From NCBI GenBank assembly GCA_030248065.1, contig JASAMV010006734.1, positions 48,937-112,936 of the forward strand: 64,000 nucleotides of DNA. The letters run 5' to 3'. Both the position numbers and the translations under genes were made by a program. Below are positions 26,801 through 37,900 of the stretch, one piece after another (positions within the stretch are counted from its first letter, which is position 1; each line of letters begins with the position of its first letter). The notes beneath the pieces are model-generated. The model made no database searches and had not been told where the DNA came from. It saw nothing but the letters and a program-made list of their open reading frames with translations. Source of the DNA: Rhynchonema sp. JSB1_4. Taxonomy: Eukaryota > Nematoda > Chromadorea > Monhysterida > Xyalidae.

Positions 26801-29800
26801 CTTGATGCCTGTACATAGGTCAAAGTTTTTCCGTGTAAAAGTCTTCAAATGGAAACAACCGTCCGTCTTTCCTGCGAATGGATGGCATTCGATGTTTCTG
26901 AAGGTGTTCGAACCTAAGCTTGCTGTGAAAAATATTTCTGTTTTTACAGTTTCATTCGAACAGGCTTTTGTTCCCAGAGAACTTCAATCATTCAAACCAT
27001 CATGCCTATTCCACATATTTGTCGAACACTTTTTTCGAACAAAGGTATTCCTTGTAGCCAAGTGTCCCGAGAAGCTGCTGCGCCACGTGAGCAAAATGTG
27101 CGCGCTACTTATTTTGTGTCACGTTGGTTTTTTTGGAGCCGCGATATTTGGGCGGGTGTGCGCATACTCCATTTTGCTACTACAAAACGACGGAGAAGCG
27201 CACCGTTTTTTATGCATTAGTCATTTCTCTTGTTTTCTCGCGCCTTTTCCCTTTGCCGGCATATGCTGCATGACAAAAAGGTGTTACACCGAGCGGGGCG
27301 GAACTTTGCTACAGGGGCCATTTATTCATTTTTTGCACGACGCCCTCTCATTTTCACAGAGCCTGGGTATGACAGCCCGCTTGTATGAGCGACACCAAAA
27401 AAGATTGGTGTTTTTCTGTTGTTTTTCCTGTCACACTACACAGGATAATGTATAAGCCGCTGAAAGTTTAGTATTGTTGGTCAGCTAATGTCCATGCGAT
27501 GCGTGGCGAAAGAAATGACACGAAAATGGCGCTGATGTTGAAAAAAAACGACCTTGTTGATTTTCACACTTATGCGGGTCATCTCTAGAAATTAAGTCAA
27601 ACATGCCCTGGCCACTCCCTGGGGTACCCACGCGGTCATTTAGTTCATTCGCACTGACGGTGTCCTGCCTGGCGCTGCGTCCGTCTGAGAAAACAGCACG
27701 AAACAGGCAAAAGATCGCTCGTGTTTACTTGCCCGTTCTACTGAATCATTTCATGACATTTACTTCAAAGCATTGTTGTTTTCGAATGTAACGTCCTCCG
27801 AAAGGGCACTGTCGGAAACATTGGTTCCATTTGAACCCCATCTCTGGTCGAAATGTGACATGACAGCACACATATCGCTCGGCGCTGTTTTTATGTTCCG
27901 GAGACACATTTGTGTTTTTATTGTCGCAAACCTCGCGCGACAGAGTACACTGACTAGTGTCAGTCAGAGAGGGCGGCAGCGACCATTTTTACATTTTTGT
28001 TACTTGTATCAAAAATTTAGAATGGAAGTTCTGAGCGTGTTAGCGTGCTACGAGGTTTTCGACCTGGTTTCACAGACGGGCGGTGCACCAGGTCATCATC
28101 AGTGTGTACTCGCTTCGTTGTACAGCCGGAGTTATGTATGCAACTAAGCTAATTATGTGAAATAAAATAATAATAAAATGAAAAAGTTTATACGCTCGGC
28201 ACTAAAATTCCACTGCTGTTCTGCCATTCATAAACCAAAACTTTTCCCGCACAGAGCCAAATCCAAGCCTGAGCCCGTGTAATTCATAGCCCCTTCCTCC
28301 GTCGCACTATTACGTAATGTCAGTCACTCAGTCACAATTTTGTGTCAGCCAACTGCTTTTCCTGCAAATCTGACAGCTTTTTCATGCTAAAACAGCTGAT
28401 GGGTCAGGCGATGGCACAACAGTATGATTGATAAATAGCTTTTTGCTGATGTTTGCTTACAAGCCCTTCAGGCGCTCTACTCAAGTGTGTCACTTTTGAA
28501 GTGCGCGTGTTTTTGTACACTTTTGTATTCTATGACATTTTCGTTGTGCATTTTTGTTATTCTCCAACCGAAAATTTGTCTCATAAATGTCAAAACAGTG
28601 CAATTATTTATCGAAAGTGCAGATCGCTTGTTTCCTGCTGTAAGCTGATTGATGACGGTTCCAAAACCTCCGAAAACAGTTTCTCTGTACCAGTTTAGTT
28701 TGTTGTTCCCGTGTACCTGTGACAGAGTTCGCTTTGATATGTGTATTGTTTACTCTGTTTAGAAAAAGGTGTGCAAACCTATACATACAGTACATACTTG
28801 GGTGTCTGGGTTTGCATCTTTGGGCTTCGTTTATTGTGAACCAGGTGATCATCAGCATAGCATATGTCCTGAGTCCTGGCACTGATTCTGGGCTGATCCC
28901 AAAAAGTTTTGCAAGCCTGTGAAAGATCATCCCAAAGTTTCACAGTTTAATTTTTGAAACATACACGTTAAACCGATCGATGTTCCGTCCCGACCTTGAC
29001 AAAAGGGAGTATGGATTACTTCATAGTGCATTAGCAGCGCTCATGTTTCCATAAAAAATATTGCAATTTAGAATCGTATACATACACTTCGTACCTGTAG
29101 TCATCCGTTAAATGCCCACTGATGTTGCCGTTCGAAAGTTGTTGCCATTAACGCGTGCATGCGACGTTGTGGTTGTTTCAATCCCGTGAAGTTAATGACA
29201 TTCAGTGTGGCTTGAAATTTTTGTGACGGTGGTGTTTCTATTTGGAAATTTCCATTTTCCCTTTTCCTCTCATTTACCTTCGGCTGAGACGGCTTCAGCG
29301 CATCAGTTCAGTGCATTTCTTTCAGTATTTTAGCAGTGCGCTGGTGCCCGAGACTGTAAAATAATTTTGAAGCGCCCAGGTACTTTTAACAACTCCACGT
29401 TACCTACTCACGTGCAGAGCACGCGAGCGTACCTAAAAACAGGTCTCCCTTTCGTGGGACTGTAAAATTGCTAAGCATACTTTATGGCGTTCTATCTGGA
29501 TAAATTTTTTTGTTTCATGTCAGTTTTTAACCGTTGTGCAAGGTACATCGTACGGTTGAGCTTTTGATCTCATGCTTTCAGCACATCATCGTATTGATGC
29601 GGTCAAAACTTATTCTGTACTCATAAAAAATTGTCTCATGTATCTTTAAAATTTTAATGCAATACTGGGCGGCGCTCTACCCCGCAAAATTTATTTATGA
29701 CTGCGAGCGCGTTGCTTCAATCTTGCTTATACGCGCAATGATTTTCTGCTCACATTACTGCATTTATGCATGAGCGTCAAAAAAAGTATCATCAATAAAG

Positions 29801-32258
29801 ATTCCCGTTGCACTCTCGAACCCCCTCTCTCTCTAACCGTCATGTACTTGCTATTTTACAGAGAGACGCAATTATGCTCGTCAAAAATTTGACATTGAAC
29901 CAAATGCAAGTCAAGATGTGCATTTATTCAAAGTCACATTATTAATCAACAGGCGCTTATTGCATGCATGTATGCGTCGTAATTTCATGAATAAGTCCGA
30001 CAGAAACGAGTAATTACGACAAATTTCGACAAAAAAAATTATCATAATCCGGCGCGGGAGAAAATATGGTACCGTTATCAACATTTCTGCCCCGGGACTA
30101 TCCGTCCGCGCTAAACGCTGTCTGGACCATCTTGTTTGTCATATCTCTTGCATTCGGGTATGCACCAAAAACGTTTCTCTTTCACTTGCCCTTTTCAGTT
30201 CAGGTTCTGAACATGAACATGTCGGTCAAGCCATTGTAACGAAGCCAATCGGATGTTTTACTTGAAAAACAAAATGGGTTCTTCAAATTTTCAGTCCTAC
30301 ATCACTTGTTTGAAATGAAACAAACCAAGACACCAGAGACGCAGCATAGCCGCGATAACAAGCAGAAAACTATATCATTATATGAACAAAACAAAATTCA
30401 CTTTTGAAAGGACAACAAAACATGTTGTGACTCGTGAGCGAGAGAATCTGGGGATGTGCTTGCCACCGGAACTATATAGTAGTCCCTTGGGTTACCGATT
30501 TTCGCATCAAATCTCACGCCTATCCGCATGTTTGAATTTCTACTAGGTCACAGATTTTAAAATCTCTGAACCATAAAATTGAATTACTCTGTTTCGTTTT
30601 CAGTTATTCATCAGCCAGTCAAACCCCGGGATCGAGTAACGCGCGCAGCAGTGCGGGACACCCAAACCAAAGGGATCAACCAACGCACAAATTGTTTGAT
30701 GTGCAAAAGGTATGCACTAATAAGGTCATTGAATTACGAATAGCATCTAAAAACAGTTAAAAATGTCAAGATAATTCTGACTTTGTTACAGCGATCTTTT
30801 AAGTGCCCCGGCTTTCGCAGGAAACTATATTTCGTGTAAAACATTAGCCGGTCGGATCGATTCTAATTGTGTGTGGACCGTTCTTTAGCGTTCCATTGAC
30901 CTGCGCAGGCTGGACCATGACGAGCCCTGGCGCCCAAGTCTGTGAAAGCAAGGCGAAACAGACCAACTTCACTGCAGCCAGTACTCGTGCACAAAGAAAT
31001 GCGGTCCTTGTTGAAAAAAATGGCAGCAATGACACAAAATGTCCAAATAATCATTGGAATCGGTCACTAGACCACAGTCACTAAAATGAAGGCTACCTAC
31101 CGAGGTATAATACATAATAGTATGTACGCAACGCGTGTGGGAGGAATTGCAGTTCAAAAACTCATCCCGATTTCAAAGGAACCTCTTCAGAAGCTCGATT
31201 CACACCCATTCAACACCGAATTATTGGATCAACATCATGAACTCCAATCGGATCAGCCTCGCATTGAATCGGATCTGATCGATCAGAGATCGGGTGATGG
31301 TGGGGCTGATATTTGGCAGCAAACCGCACCCACCTGGCAGGGAGGTTCGTTAGTTTGACTGTAACGTTGATAGTTTTGTTTGAAAAGTTATGAATTTTAT
31401 CCACTATCTTGCCAATTAGTGACCAGTTCATTTGATTCCCACTGGTGTTCATGTTTGTTTTGAAACCTTGCTGAATTGAGAATAAGAACTTTGGTCATGT
31501 GAAGAAGTCAGTATTGCAGAGGGCCTAATAACAAGTATATGTATACATGATTAGGTACCACAAGATACAGTATGTACATACATACATATTCGTTCATTTT
31601 GTCCCCTCGGCGGTATGTATAGGTATGTATACTATAACTGAGTTTTTGAACCGAAATTGACACGAATGGTTGAGTTGTTCATGAATCATTTGTGAATCAG
31701 TATGAGACTGAAAGGCGCTATGGCTCAATCACAGATGTGCAATCAGACTTTCTTGTCTGAAATCAAAACCGAAACTGGTCAAACGTGCTATCCCCTTGCT
31801 CATTCAGGGGCCTACGTGGATGACGAAGACCTCGTCCACGGTTCGGGCTCGGGTGCCGGTCCATACCAGGGTGAACACGTGTACAATCCACACGAAGTGC
31901 ACGTGCAGCCGATCACACCAACATGGCAGGAATCGGATAAAGGTACAATCATCCTTATAACGAACCCATACATCGCGAATTTCATCATATCCGAGAAAAC
32001 TGCGCATTGTCATAGTACAATCATAATGACGATGTCTTATTGGCGAACCACCATCCCCATGCGGTTGAATCAACGAACACACGGCATCTTATATTCACAT
32101 TTTCAGATTTCTACGAGGGAATCAGCAAGGGCGGCAAGACGCCAACGAAATCGGCCGATTCAATACGTTCACGATCCCATTCACTGCTGCAGCTGATCGC
32201 ATTCGCACTATTAACACTGATCACCATCAATCACTACAGATGGATGAATACCGATTGA
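11678..32258 (+). CDS. Glypican (GPI-anchored heparan sulfate proteoglycan)
   Basis: Cell-surface proteoglycan core that binds growth factors and morphogens such as Wnt, Hh and BMP through heparan sulfate. Recognised exons: 11678-about 11840 (signal peptide), 13569-13827, 16727-16832, 17652-17956, 18242-18390, then after a 12-kb gap about 30604-30709 and 30900-31060, 31153-31344, 31808-31942 and 32107-32258 (stop). Phases join for 13569-18390 and 31153-32258. Family marks are YCGLSSCCTP (the LRICP..TCC segment), the long helical lobe, DCTQCTLEDKGQICGRLCDA with TMRTCLQ (equivalent of the C..C..VMRGCLA segment), acidic DDEDLVHGSGSG (heparan sulfate site), and the terminal hydrophobic LLQLIAFALLTLITIN (GPI signal). 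The first exon ends in phase 1 but the 13569 exon starts in phase 0, so at least one small exon is unseen. The segment between 18390 and 30604 is also incomplete. Confidence 0.85.
13079..13101. repeat. (CA)n microsatellite
   Basis: About 11 CA units in the first glypican intron region. Confidence 0.9.
13569..18390 (+). CDS. Glypican N-terminal helical lobe exons
   Basis: Exons 13569-13827, 16727-16832, 17652-17956 and 18242-18390 join with phases 1, 2 and 1. They encode KCFQNTYAKLFPH, YCGLSSCCTPDQQQRLF, IRDTISKSLSQMHINAIG, NYAYLAHLNATLS, then YLRCLRAHADLIKPYG, CIAPFMRMTDCTQC, GQICGRLCDATMRTCLQSV, and GITMSFEQRWSQLLVRLHNL. Cysteine spacing and the C-x2-C followed by GxxC-x3-C-x5-C pattern match the glypican family. 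The last donor (TTG|GTTGGT) is approximate. NATL and NATLD are potential N-glycosylation sites. Confidence 0.85.
17184..17239 (-). repeat. tRNA-derived sequence (A and B boxes, no anticodon loop)
   Basis: The minus strand reads GGCCTGTAGCTCAATCGG then GTTAAACTGCTGACAGT and GGGTTCGAACCC. The A box (TAGCTCAATCGG) and B box (GGTTCGAACCC) are perfect polymerase III promoter elements. The anticodon arm is collapsed to a 12-base ACTG..CAGT hairpin, so it cannot decode. It is most likely a tRNA pseudogene or the head of a tRNA-derived SINE inside a glypican intron. A polymerase III transcript could still be made. Confidence 0.6.
18590..18914 (-). CDS. Unidentified open exon opposite the glypican gene
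   Basis: A 157-codon open minus-strand frame has a plausible acceptor (CATGCCAG at about 18915) and donor (GGGCG|GTGAAC at about 18590). The product includes VPLVTILGPISFGASELTLQ, VTGFGCEIRNRQ, and YFLGDSRRVKLNLGDVSKKL, with balanced amino-acid composition unlike the F/C/H-rich chance frames nearby. I do not recognise the family. It could be a nested gene, a relic or chance. It lies within the 12-kb gap of the glypican gene. Confidence 0.3.
20785..20895. repeat. Foldback element, family of 35883-36017
   Basis: Imperfect inverted arms begin GTCGTCAACG on the left and end GAGTTAACGAC on the right. The centre contains GCGCGAGAAATAATAATCGT then GGCATTAGGG, nearly the same as the centre of the element at 35883-36017. 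Two copies with a shared core and inverted ends show a dispersed foldback family. Confidence 0.65.
30604..31060 (+). CDS. Probable glypican exons upstream of the stalk (boundaries unresolved)
   Basis: An exon with good signals (TTTCAG before 30604, donor AAAG|GTATGC after 30709) is followed by a frame from about 30900 encoding TMTSPGAQVCESKAKQ and later SNDTKCPNNHWN. These may correspond to the family's VC..., then ...CWNG segment. Two reading frames are possible for the first exon, and I could not make phases join through to 31153, so an exon or alternative donor is missing. NFT, NGS and NDT are potential N-glycosylation sites. Confidence 0.45.
31153..32258 (+). CDS. Glypican C-terminal exons: heparan sulfate site and GPI signal
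   Basis: Exons 31153-31344, 31808-31942 and 32107-32258 join in phase 1 each time. The 31808 exon encodes AYVDDEDLVHGSGSGAGP, where acidic residues before two Ser-Gly pairs form a classic xylosylation site for heparan sulfate. The 32107 exon ends in a basic spacer (SIRSRSHS), then a 16-residue hydrophobic tail and a short polar end. Two neighbouring exons end in similar words, QQTAPTWQG and QPITPTWQES, hinting at an ancient internal repeat of the stalk. Confidence 0.85.
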
Positions 32259-33665
32259 ATCTCGTATCACAAAATTCAATCCTGCGGGGTGACGAGATTG
32301 AATTCAGCTTTGTTGGTTCTGTTTGACAATCAAAGAAACACGGGTGCTCTCTCTCTCATTAACTGCTGCTGAAACATCAACTTGCTGCATGGAATATGGC
32401 CGATCGCCTCCGTCCGTTTTTGAATCTCAAAAGAAAGTTTTTAATCTTGAATTTGATTGACTGATGTATGTACTTTTGGCAGTGTCCTGTTTTTTTTGTC
32501 CAACTTTCTGTCAGTACAATATCATTGCACAGAAACAATAACAACTAAGTATTACTTCACTGTTGGCAATGCGCCGCGTTTTGGCCGTGACGCTACCTCG
32601 CAAGTTTTGTGGCTGCTTCATGTGTAAGTCTCCTCTGAAAACAATGTGAAGCATCAGCAAATCCAATCAACAACCGCAACGAGGTGTTTTCTTTGAAGAA
32701 TGCATCTTTTATGATTGGCCGATGTTTCACCTTTTAGCCTTGTGACCGATCGATTACTAGAAGCTTGAAATCATTCACTATTGTGATCTGTTTATGCATG
32801 ATTATCATTTCAATGATAGAACTTCAATTCATTTGCAAAATTCATAAAGTTCTGTCTATGTCCACAAAATATTTCTGAATACAAGTGCCATTGTGATTAC
32901 AATTGTAAATAATAAAATTCGGAAACATATTTTGGTTGAGACTGGAGGTATGTCTTCTGGTGTCAGGCATGTGTCAATCTCGTTTTCGCAACTTTTATCA
33001 CAAATTTCACGGTTATTGTGTTTCAAACGAAGTTTTGAGAATACAAATCCATTAGATAAACACCATTAGATAAACAATGTTAATCACTGGCTGAAACACG
33101 TCTCAGACGTATGAAAAATAAAACACCTCACGAACTTTCAAAAACTTTAGAAACGGAAGGAGCAAACCAGTCGCGCGAACAAGATTCACAAAACCCGTAG
33201 AAAGCACCCACAGTCGATCGCACTACATAATACTAAAAAACGAAAACCTGCTCAGTACCAAAACGAGAGATCAAAAAGGCATGAGAACAACAAATTCAGC
33301 GCACAAACCTTGGAATACAGCGTGAACGTTCGAAAGAAGCATCAAGATGAGTATAAAATGCACTTCACGGACAATGAAATATAAAAGAGAAATGCACCAG
33401 CCATGATTGAGCACAACGACAGCATGAAACAGAAGCCAAAAATCAAATGGATTGAACGATAAAAATAGGCGAGTTGCGCAACAGAGGAAACTGCTCAATT
33501 CGCGACTATTCACTATACAGAAGGTTTCAAGTATGGCAATCGGAACGGTCCTGTTTCAACGATACTTTGCATAATATAACTACACAAAAACAGACTGATC
33601 CAATCACCATCACTGATGAGCCATGCACCCAAGAGCCAATAATCTGAATACGACGGCACAGCCAT
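32259..33665. other. Convergent intergenic spacer between glypican and ATAD5 stops
   Basis: About 1.4 kb between two tail-to-tail genes. It is AT-rich with several AATAAA-like words (near 32910 and 33118) that could serve as polyadenylation signals for the plus-strand gene. A TGATGTTTCA word lies at 32370-32379 (minus sense), and a CGATGTTTCAC variant near 32722. No coding exon was seen. Confidence 0.6.
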
Positions 33666-34911
33666 TCACACCAATTCACTATCATCCGTGTCATCCGAGA
33701 ACAGATCACGATTTGACGACAAACGCGATTTCGACTGTTCAATCGATCGACTCACTGATGCTGATTCGGTGATCGGCAAGGGACGACCCAATCGCTCCAA
33801 TTCACTTCTGATCTCCTCAAATGGCGATTTGATTTTGTCGAAATAATGCCGACCCGGACCGCGACGTCCACAATTCAGATTCGCGTGCATTGTCGCCATT
33901 TCGTTGATCACCTGAAGTATCGCATTCACATTGTATTCAATTTGGTTGATTCAAGTCGGTGAAGCTCTCAAATCAACACACGATTGTCAATAATGTTTTC
34001 AATACGTACCGCAATGCAAGATAATGTCTTGAAAATTTAGGAGCTGTCATAACCCCAGAAACACCCAAAAAAACCGGGGGGGGGGGGGAAAGAAAAAAAA
34101 AAAAAAAACAAAAACCCCCCCCCCCCGCTGTGAGCAATGCGCCCAGTTCTTAGAATAATAAAGAAGTACAACAAGAATAACAATAAATTTTCAAAGTAAT
34201 TGACTCAAGCAAACGATCATTATGAGTTATGACTGAGGAAGACCTGGTGCACCGGCCGTCTGCCCGGTAAACTCAGGTTCGGCACGTGAGCTCAAGTTAC
34301 TGCTGTGCAATACATGTTGCATTTTCTTAGCCCAGAAATGTTTCGGAGCGATCACATTATACCGGGTGAGGATGCAGTGAGTTACTGATCACGAATTTTT
34401 GAGAATTTAATAAATGAAAAAATAACAACACAAAATCAACGAAAACAGACATTTCCAGACACCCAACTTAAACTCAAAGTGCGAGCGCGTCAAAAGTACT
34501 CCAAATAAACAACCACCCACCAAAACATATGGTCGATAGTCGGTGGCCAGTTGATCGGTGGCAATCGCCAAACCCAATCGATCGGTACACACATTCAACA
34601 ATTCATGATCGGGAGTGTCATTCGATTCGATACGATCATGACTGATTGTATACCATTGCTGGTAGTTGGTCAGCACCTGAGAGTGACAATATTGGACGTG
34701 TTGTCAAAATGGCCCGAATTCTCGAAAGCATAATCTCCGCTCAATAAATACACGTTGCCGCGGTGCACCGCGTTGAACGCGAATATTGTTCGCGAATACA
34801 CACAAAAATTGAGTTTAGCCAGCTGGAAGTTGTCATCATCATTTTCGATGGTGGTTGCACTTTCGAGAATTTGGGCCAGTGTCGACGAAGTTGCCAGCAG
34901 GTGGACCAAAG
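33666..34911 (-). CDS. ATAD5: ATAD5 C-terminal exons
   Basis: Exons about 34754-34911, 34521-34676 and 33666-33911. They encode ALVHLLATSSTLAQILESA, then VLTNYQQWYTISHDRIES and LATDYRPYVL, then VINEMATMHANLNCGRRG and HYFDKIKSPFEEI, ending in an acidic tail (DLFSDDTDDSELV). The order matches the vertebrate ATAD5 C-terminus (helical collar, ...YLPxxRxIC..., RRFLHYF). The first exon's acceptor (CTTCAAG) needs an incoming phase of 1, while the preceding exon ends in phase 0, so a tiny exon or other splice site is unresolved. Confidence 0.8.
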
Positions 34912-37900
34912 CTTGAAGAAAACTTTACAACGTAAGCTAAACACTTTTCGTTCTGTCTGTTTAGTTTTAAAAATGGCCAGAAAATTACGTCAGTGAGGTC
35001 ACGAACACTCAGCTTCCATTAGCCCACCAGATAAAGCATTTTCCACACCAATGTTAGATCAAAATAAAACTCACGTTTATATCACATATCGGTTCGGCTA
35101 CAGCATATTCGCTGCGTTTGTCAGTTAACGACGGCAGAACTGTGACATTTGATGGGATTGCAGTTGAAATTTGGTCAGTTTTGTGTTCGATTTTGGTGTT
35201 GATATTGTCCAGCGCGCATAGATACTCGAGAATTGGGCGTTTCTGGGATGCGTTGTAAGTTTGGAAGCGAATAAAACAGTGAGTTTTGGGCTTAACCGAT
35301 GACCTATTTTTACAGGTGGTGAGCCAGGTTATCGACAGTCAATACACGAATGTGAAACTACGCATTAGGTCACTGTGAAAACAGCTGGAGATCGTCTGTT
35401 CGGTGGATCAGGGCATCATCGGTATTCCCAAGCGCCAATCAATTTCAACTGAAGAGTAAAGACCAACCCGTCCAATGTCCATTTGATCAGATGCCCACCG
35501 TCGAGCGATATCAACAGAAAAGTGGCTGGTGGACTCAGAAATGTTCGATTGTCCCAATAGGATCGTCTCAGAAGCCGTGGATAAATCGAGCACCTGTGTA
35601 AAAATAAGGACAAGAAATGAACCTGTGCTTCATAGGACGAATCGCATTTCAATTATGCAGCGTGTTCTTTACCGGTTGTCCGTCTCCCACCACTATTCAC
35701 ATTCAAAGGTCATGGTGCACGAGGTCATCGTCAGTGCAAACTCATCCGATGGACCTGTGAGGTCAAACACATCTGCGAGCCGGTCTAATGCTCGAATAAA
35801 TAGTGATTGCCAGAGTAGAATAACCATAAGATACAAGCAACAAACGCAAGAAACACTACAAAATAACGCTACGGCAAATATGTATTACAGTGGTCAACTC
35901 AAATGGTCAAATCACTTCGTCAACTCACAGCAGCCTCGAGTGCGCGCGAGAACCAATACGCGGCATTCGGGGTGAGTTGACGAAGCGATTTGACCACTTG
36001 AGTTAACCACCGTAATATAAGCCAACCAAACGAACCTCGTCACTTTGTACATCTAGTGACCCGATGGTGGCTTGCAAATGCAACAACGTGCGTCGAACGT
36101 CATGCGAAAAGTGGTCAAGCACAGTCGACAGGTGGGCCGGCGTGACGGACACACGAGCGGCACACACAAGGAACATATGAAGAAAATACTAGGATTATAA
36201 GTTTACGATTTTTGCTGTTTTGTTGCTATTTCAGATGACGACAACGGAGACAACAGGTCTTTCTTGCACACGCTCAACTCATGTGAAATCTGCGGAACAT
36301 TTTAGACTGAAATCGCAGAACAAACAATTTTCTGAGCCGCTCAAAAGCCAACAAGTTCAAAAAATAAAAAAGAAACACCATCAATAATTCACACCAACTC
36401 GCAGTACGTGTATCAATTTTGGCACATTCATCGTTAATTGACTCAGTGTGATGTGCTCGTAGACCGCTTGGATGGAATCGAGCATTGTGATCGGATCATC
36501 AACACCTAGAATAATATCATCAGTGTGCTAAACGTCGTATAGTCCAACCACGAGCTCATGAGACGACTTTTTTAGGTTAGCTTGTGCGAATCCAATAATG
36601 ATCCGGTTCCACGTATTTCGAAAACGAAAGAAAGAGAAAAGCACCCATTTGGTAAAAACACGCTCTCCACCTCGGTGCGTAAATTCCCTCTTGACTCCCA
36701 AAACATTTGTGTGTTGAACACCGTTGCTGTTCGCGCAAAGCACGCAACAAATTGAGGTCAGCCAGCTGGAACTTGCATCATCTCTCTCGGCCCAATCTCT
36801 TACTTCTGTTTTAGAAACACGTGTACCCGGAGCATTTTTGAATCTGGCCAGGCAAGCTTGCAAAAGGAGTCGTCTCATGAGCTCCTGGTTGTACTATACA
36901 TGGTTGCTTTTTCACCCATTGAATATAACATCATCGAAAAGGACGAAGTTGCCACCTACATACAAAGAGAGGAGACGATGCATGAAAAACCGCAGCACTA
37001 ACAATTGCAAGTGAGAACAATGGGCACGCGCGAATGTTGACAGAACGACTGCACCACGCTCCAGAAGTTCTCGTCACTTTCGAATAACACGTCAACCTTG
37101 AAAGTAGTGCAGCTAGAAATTATTATTTGGCGCATTTGGTCAGAGTAGATGATTCCATTATTTTGACATTATTATTATCCATTATCTAGACATTGAGTCT
37201 TCGGCCCAGTCTTGTAAAAGGTAACTGCACCACATGTTATGAAGAGTTATCACTTATTTGTACACCGCTTAAAAATTGGCTCTAGAAAAGATGTTTGTTG
37301 TTGACCACGCTGTGGCACATATATTCATTCTGAAAAGCAGGAACACATGGCGGCGTTTTCCGGGAACAACGCCCACATACTGTATATCTCCGGCTGAGCC
37401 TCTTTCTGATACGAAGCCTTGACGCTCAAAGCTTGTATCACCAGGTCGAAAAGACATTGAGCACTGACTAATTCATGGACAAACAAAGGAAACCGCAGCA
37501 CAGTGGCAAAACAACAACCAACTTCATCCAACAGAATCACACTGAATCGTTCCTTGTTCCTGGTGGGCGTCCCAGTCGTATCACTGCCGCTCGCCATCGG
37601 TGAGCCTTGCTGGGAGGGTGGAGTGTCCGTGATCACATGGTTGCGTTTGGATACTGGTGTTGATGGGTGCACCATAGAACGCGATGCCCCAGTGAAGAGA
37701 GACATTGTGCTGTTGTTGGCGGCAAGCGCTGCAAAGGGCGCTGGCTTGTAAGTTTTTTTTAGTTTCTCGAAACAGGAATCCGAACAGCGAATAGCAAACA
37801 GGGAATTCCGCCACGACCATACGCAATGCTCGAAACATTTCATCACGAAACTAAACTGAATCGGCAAAGACAAGACTTCAGATAAAACAAATGCACAAAA

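Larger units (their letters stand above)
18391..30603. other. 12-kb glypican intron(s): no convincing exon on the plus strand
   Basis: The plus strand is T-rich, which yields long F, C and H-rich open frames (for example 26802-27455, and 24886-25296 which ends SKLPLHNALVTNCAINY). None shows a domain I know. A foldback element lies at 20785-20895. Copies of the GGTGCACCAGGTCATC word lie near 20409, 22426, 28082 and 28836, and TGATGTTTCA words at 21851, 25871 and 26105. At least one glypican exon should lie here. Confidence 0.5.

Noticed and set aside
26802..27455. 217-codon plus-strand open frame
   Set aside because: Very rich in F, C and H, as expected from T-rich intron sequence that lacks stop codons; no domain, and a second frame is also open.
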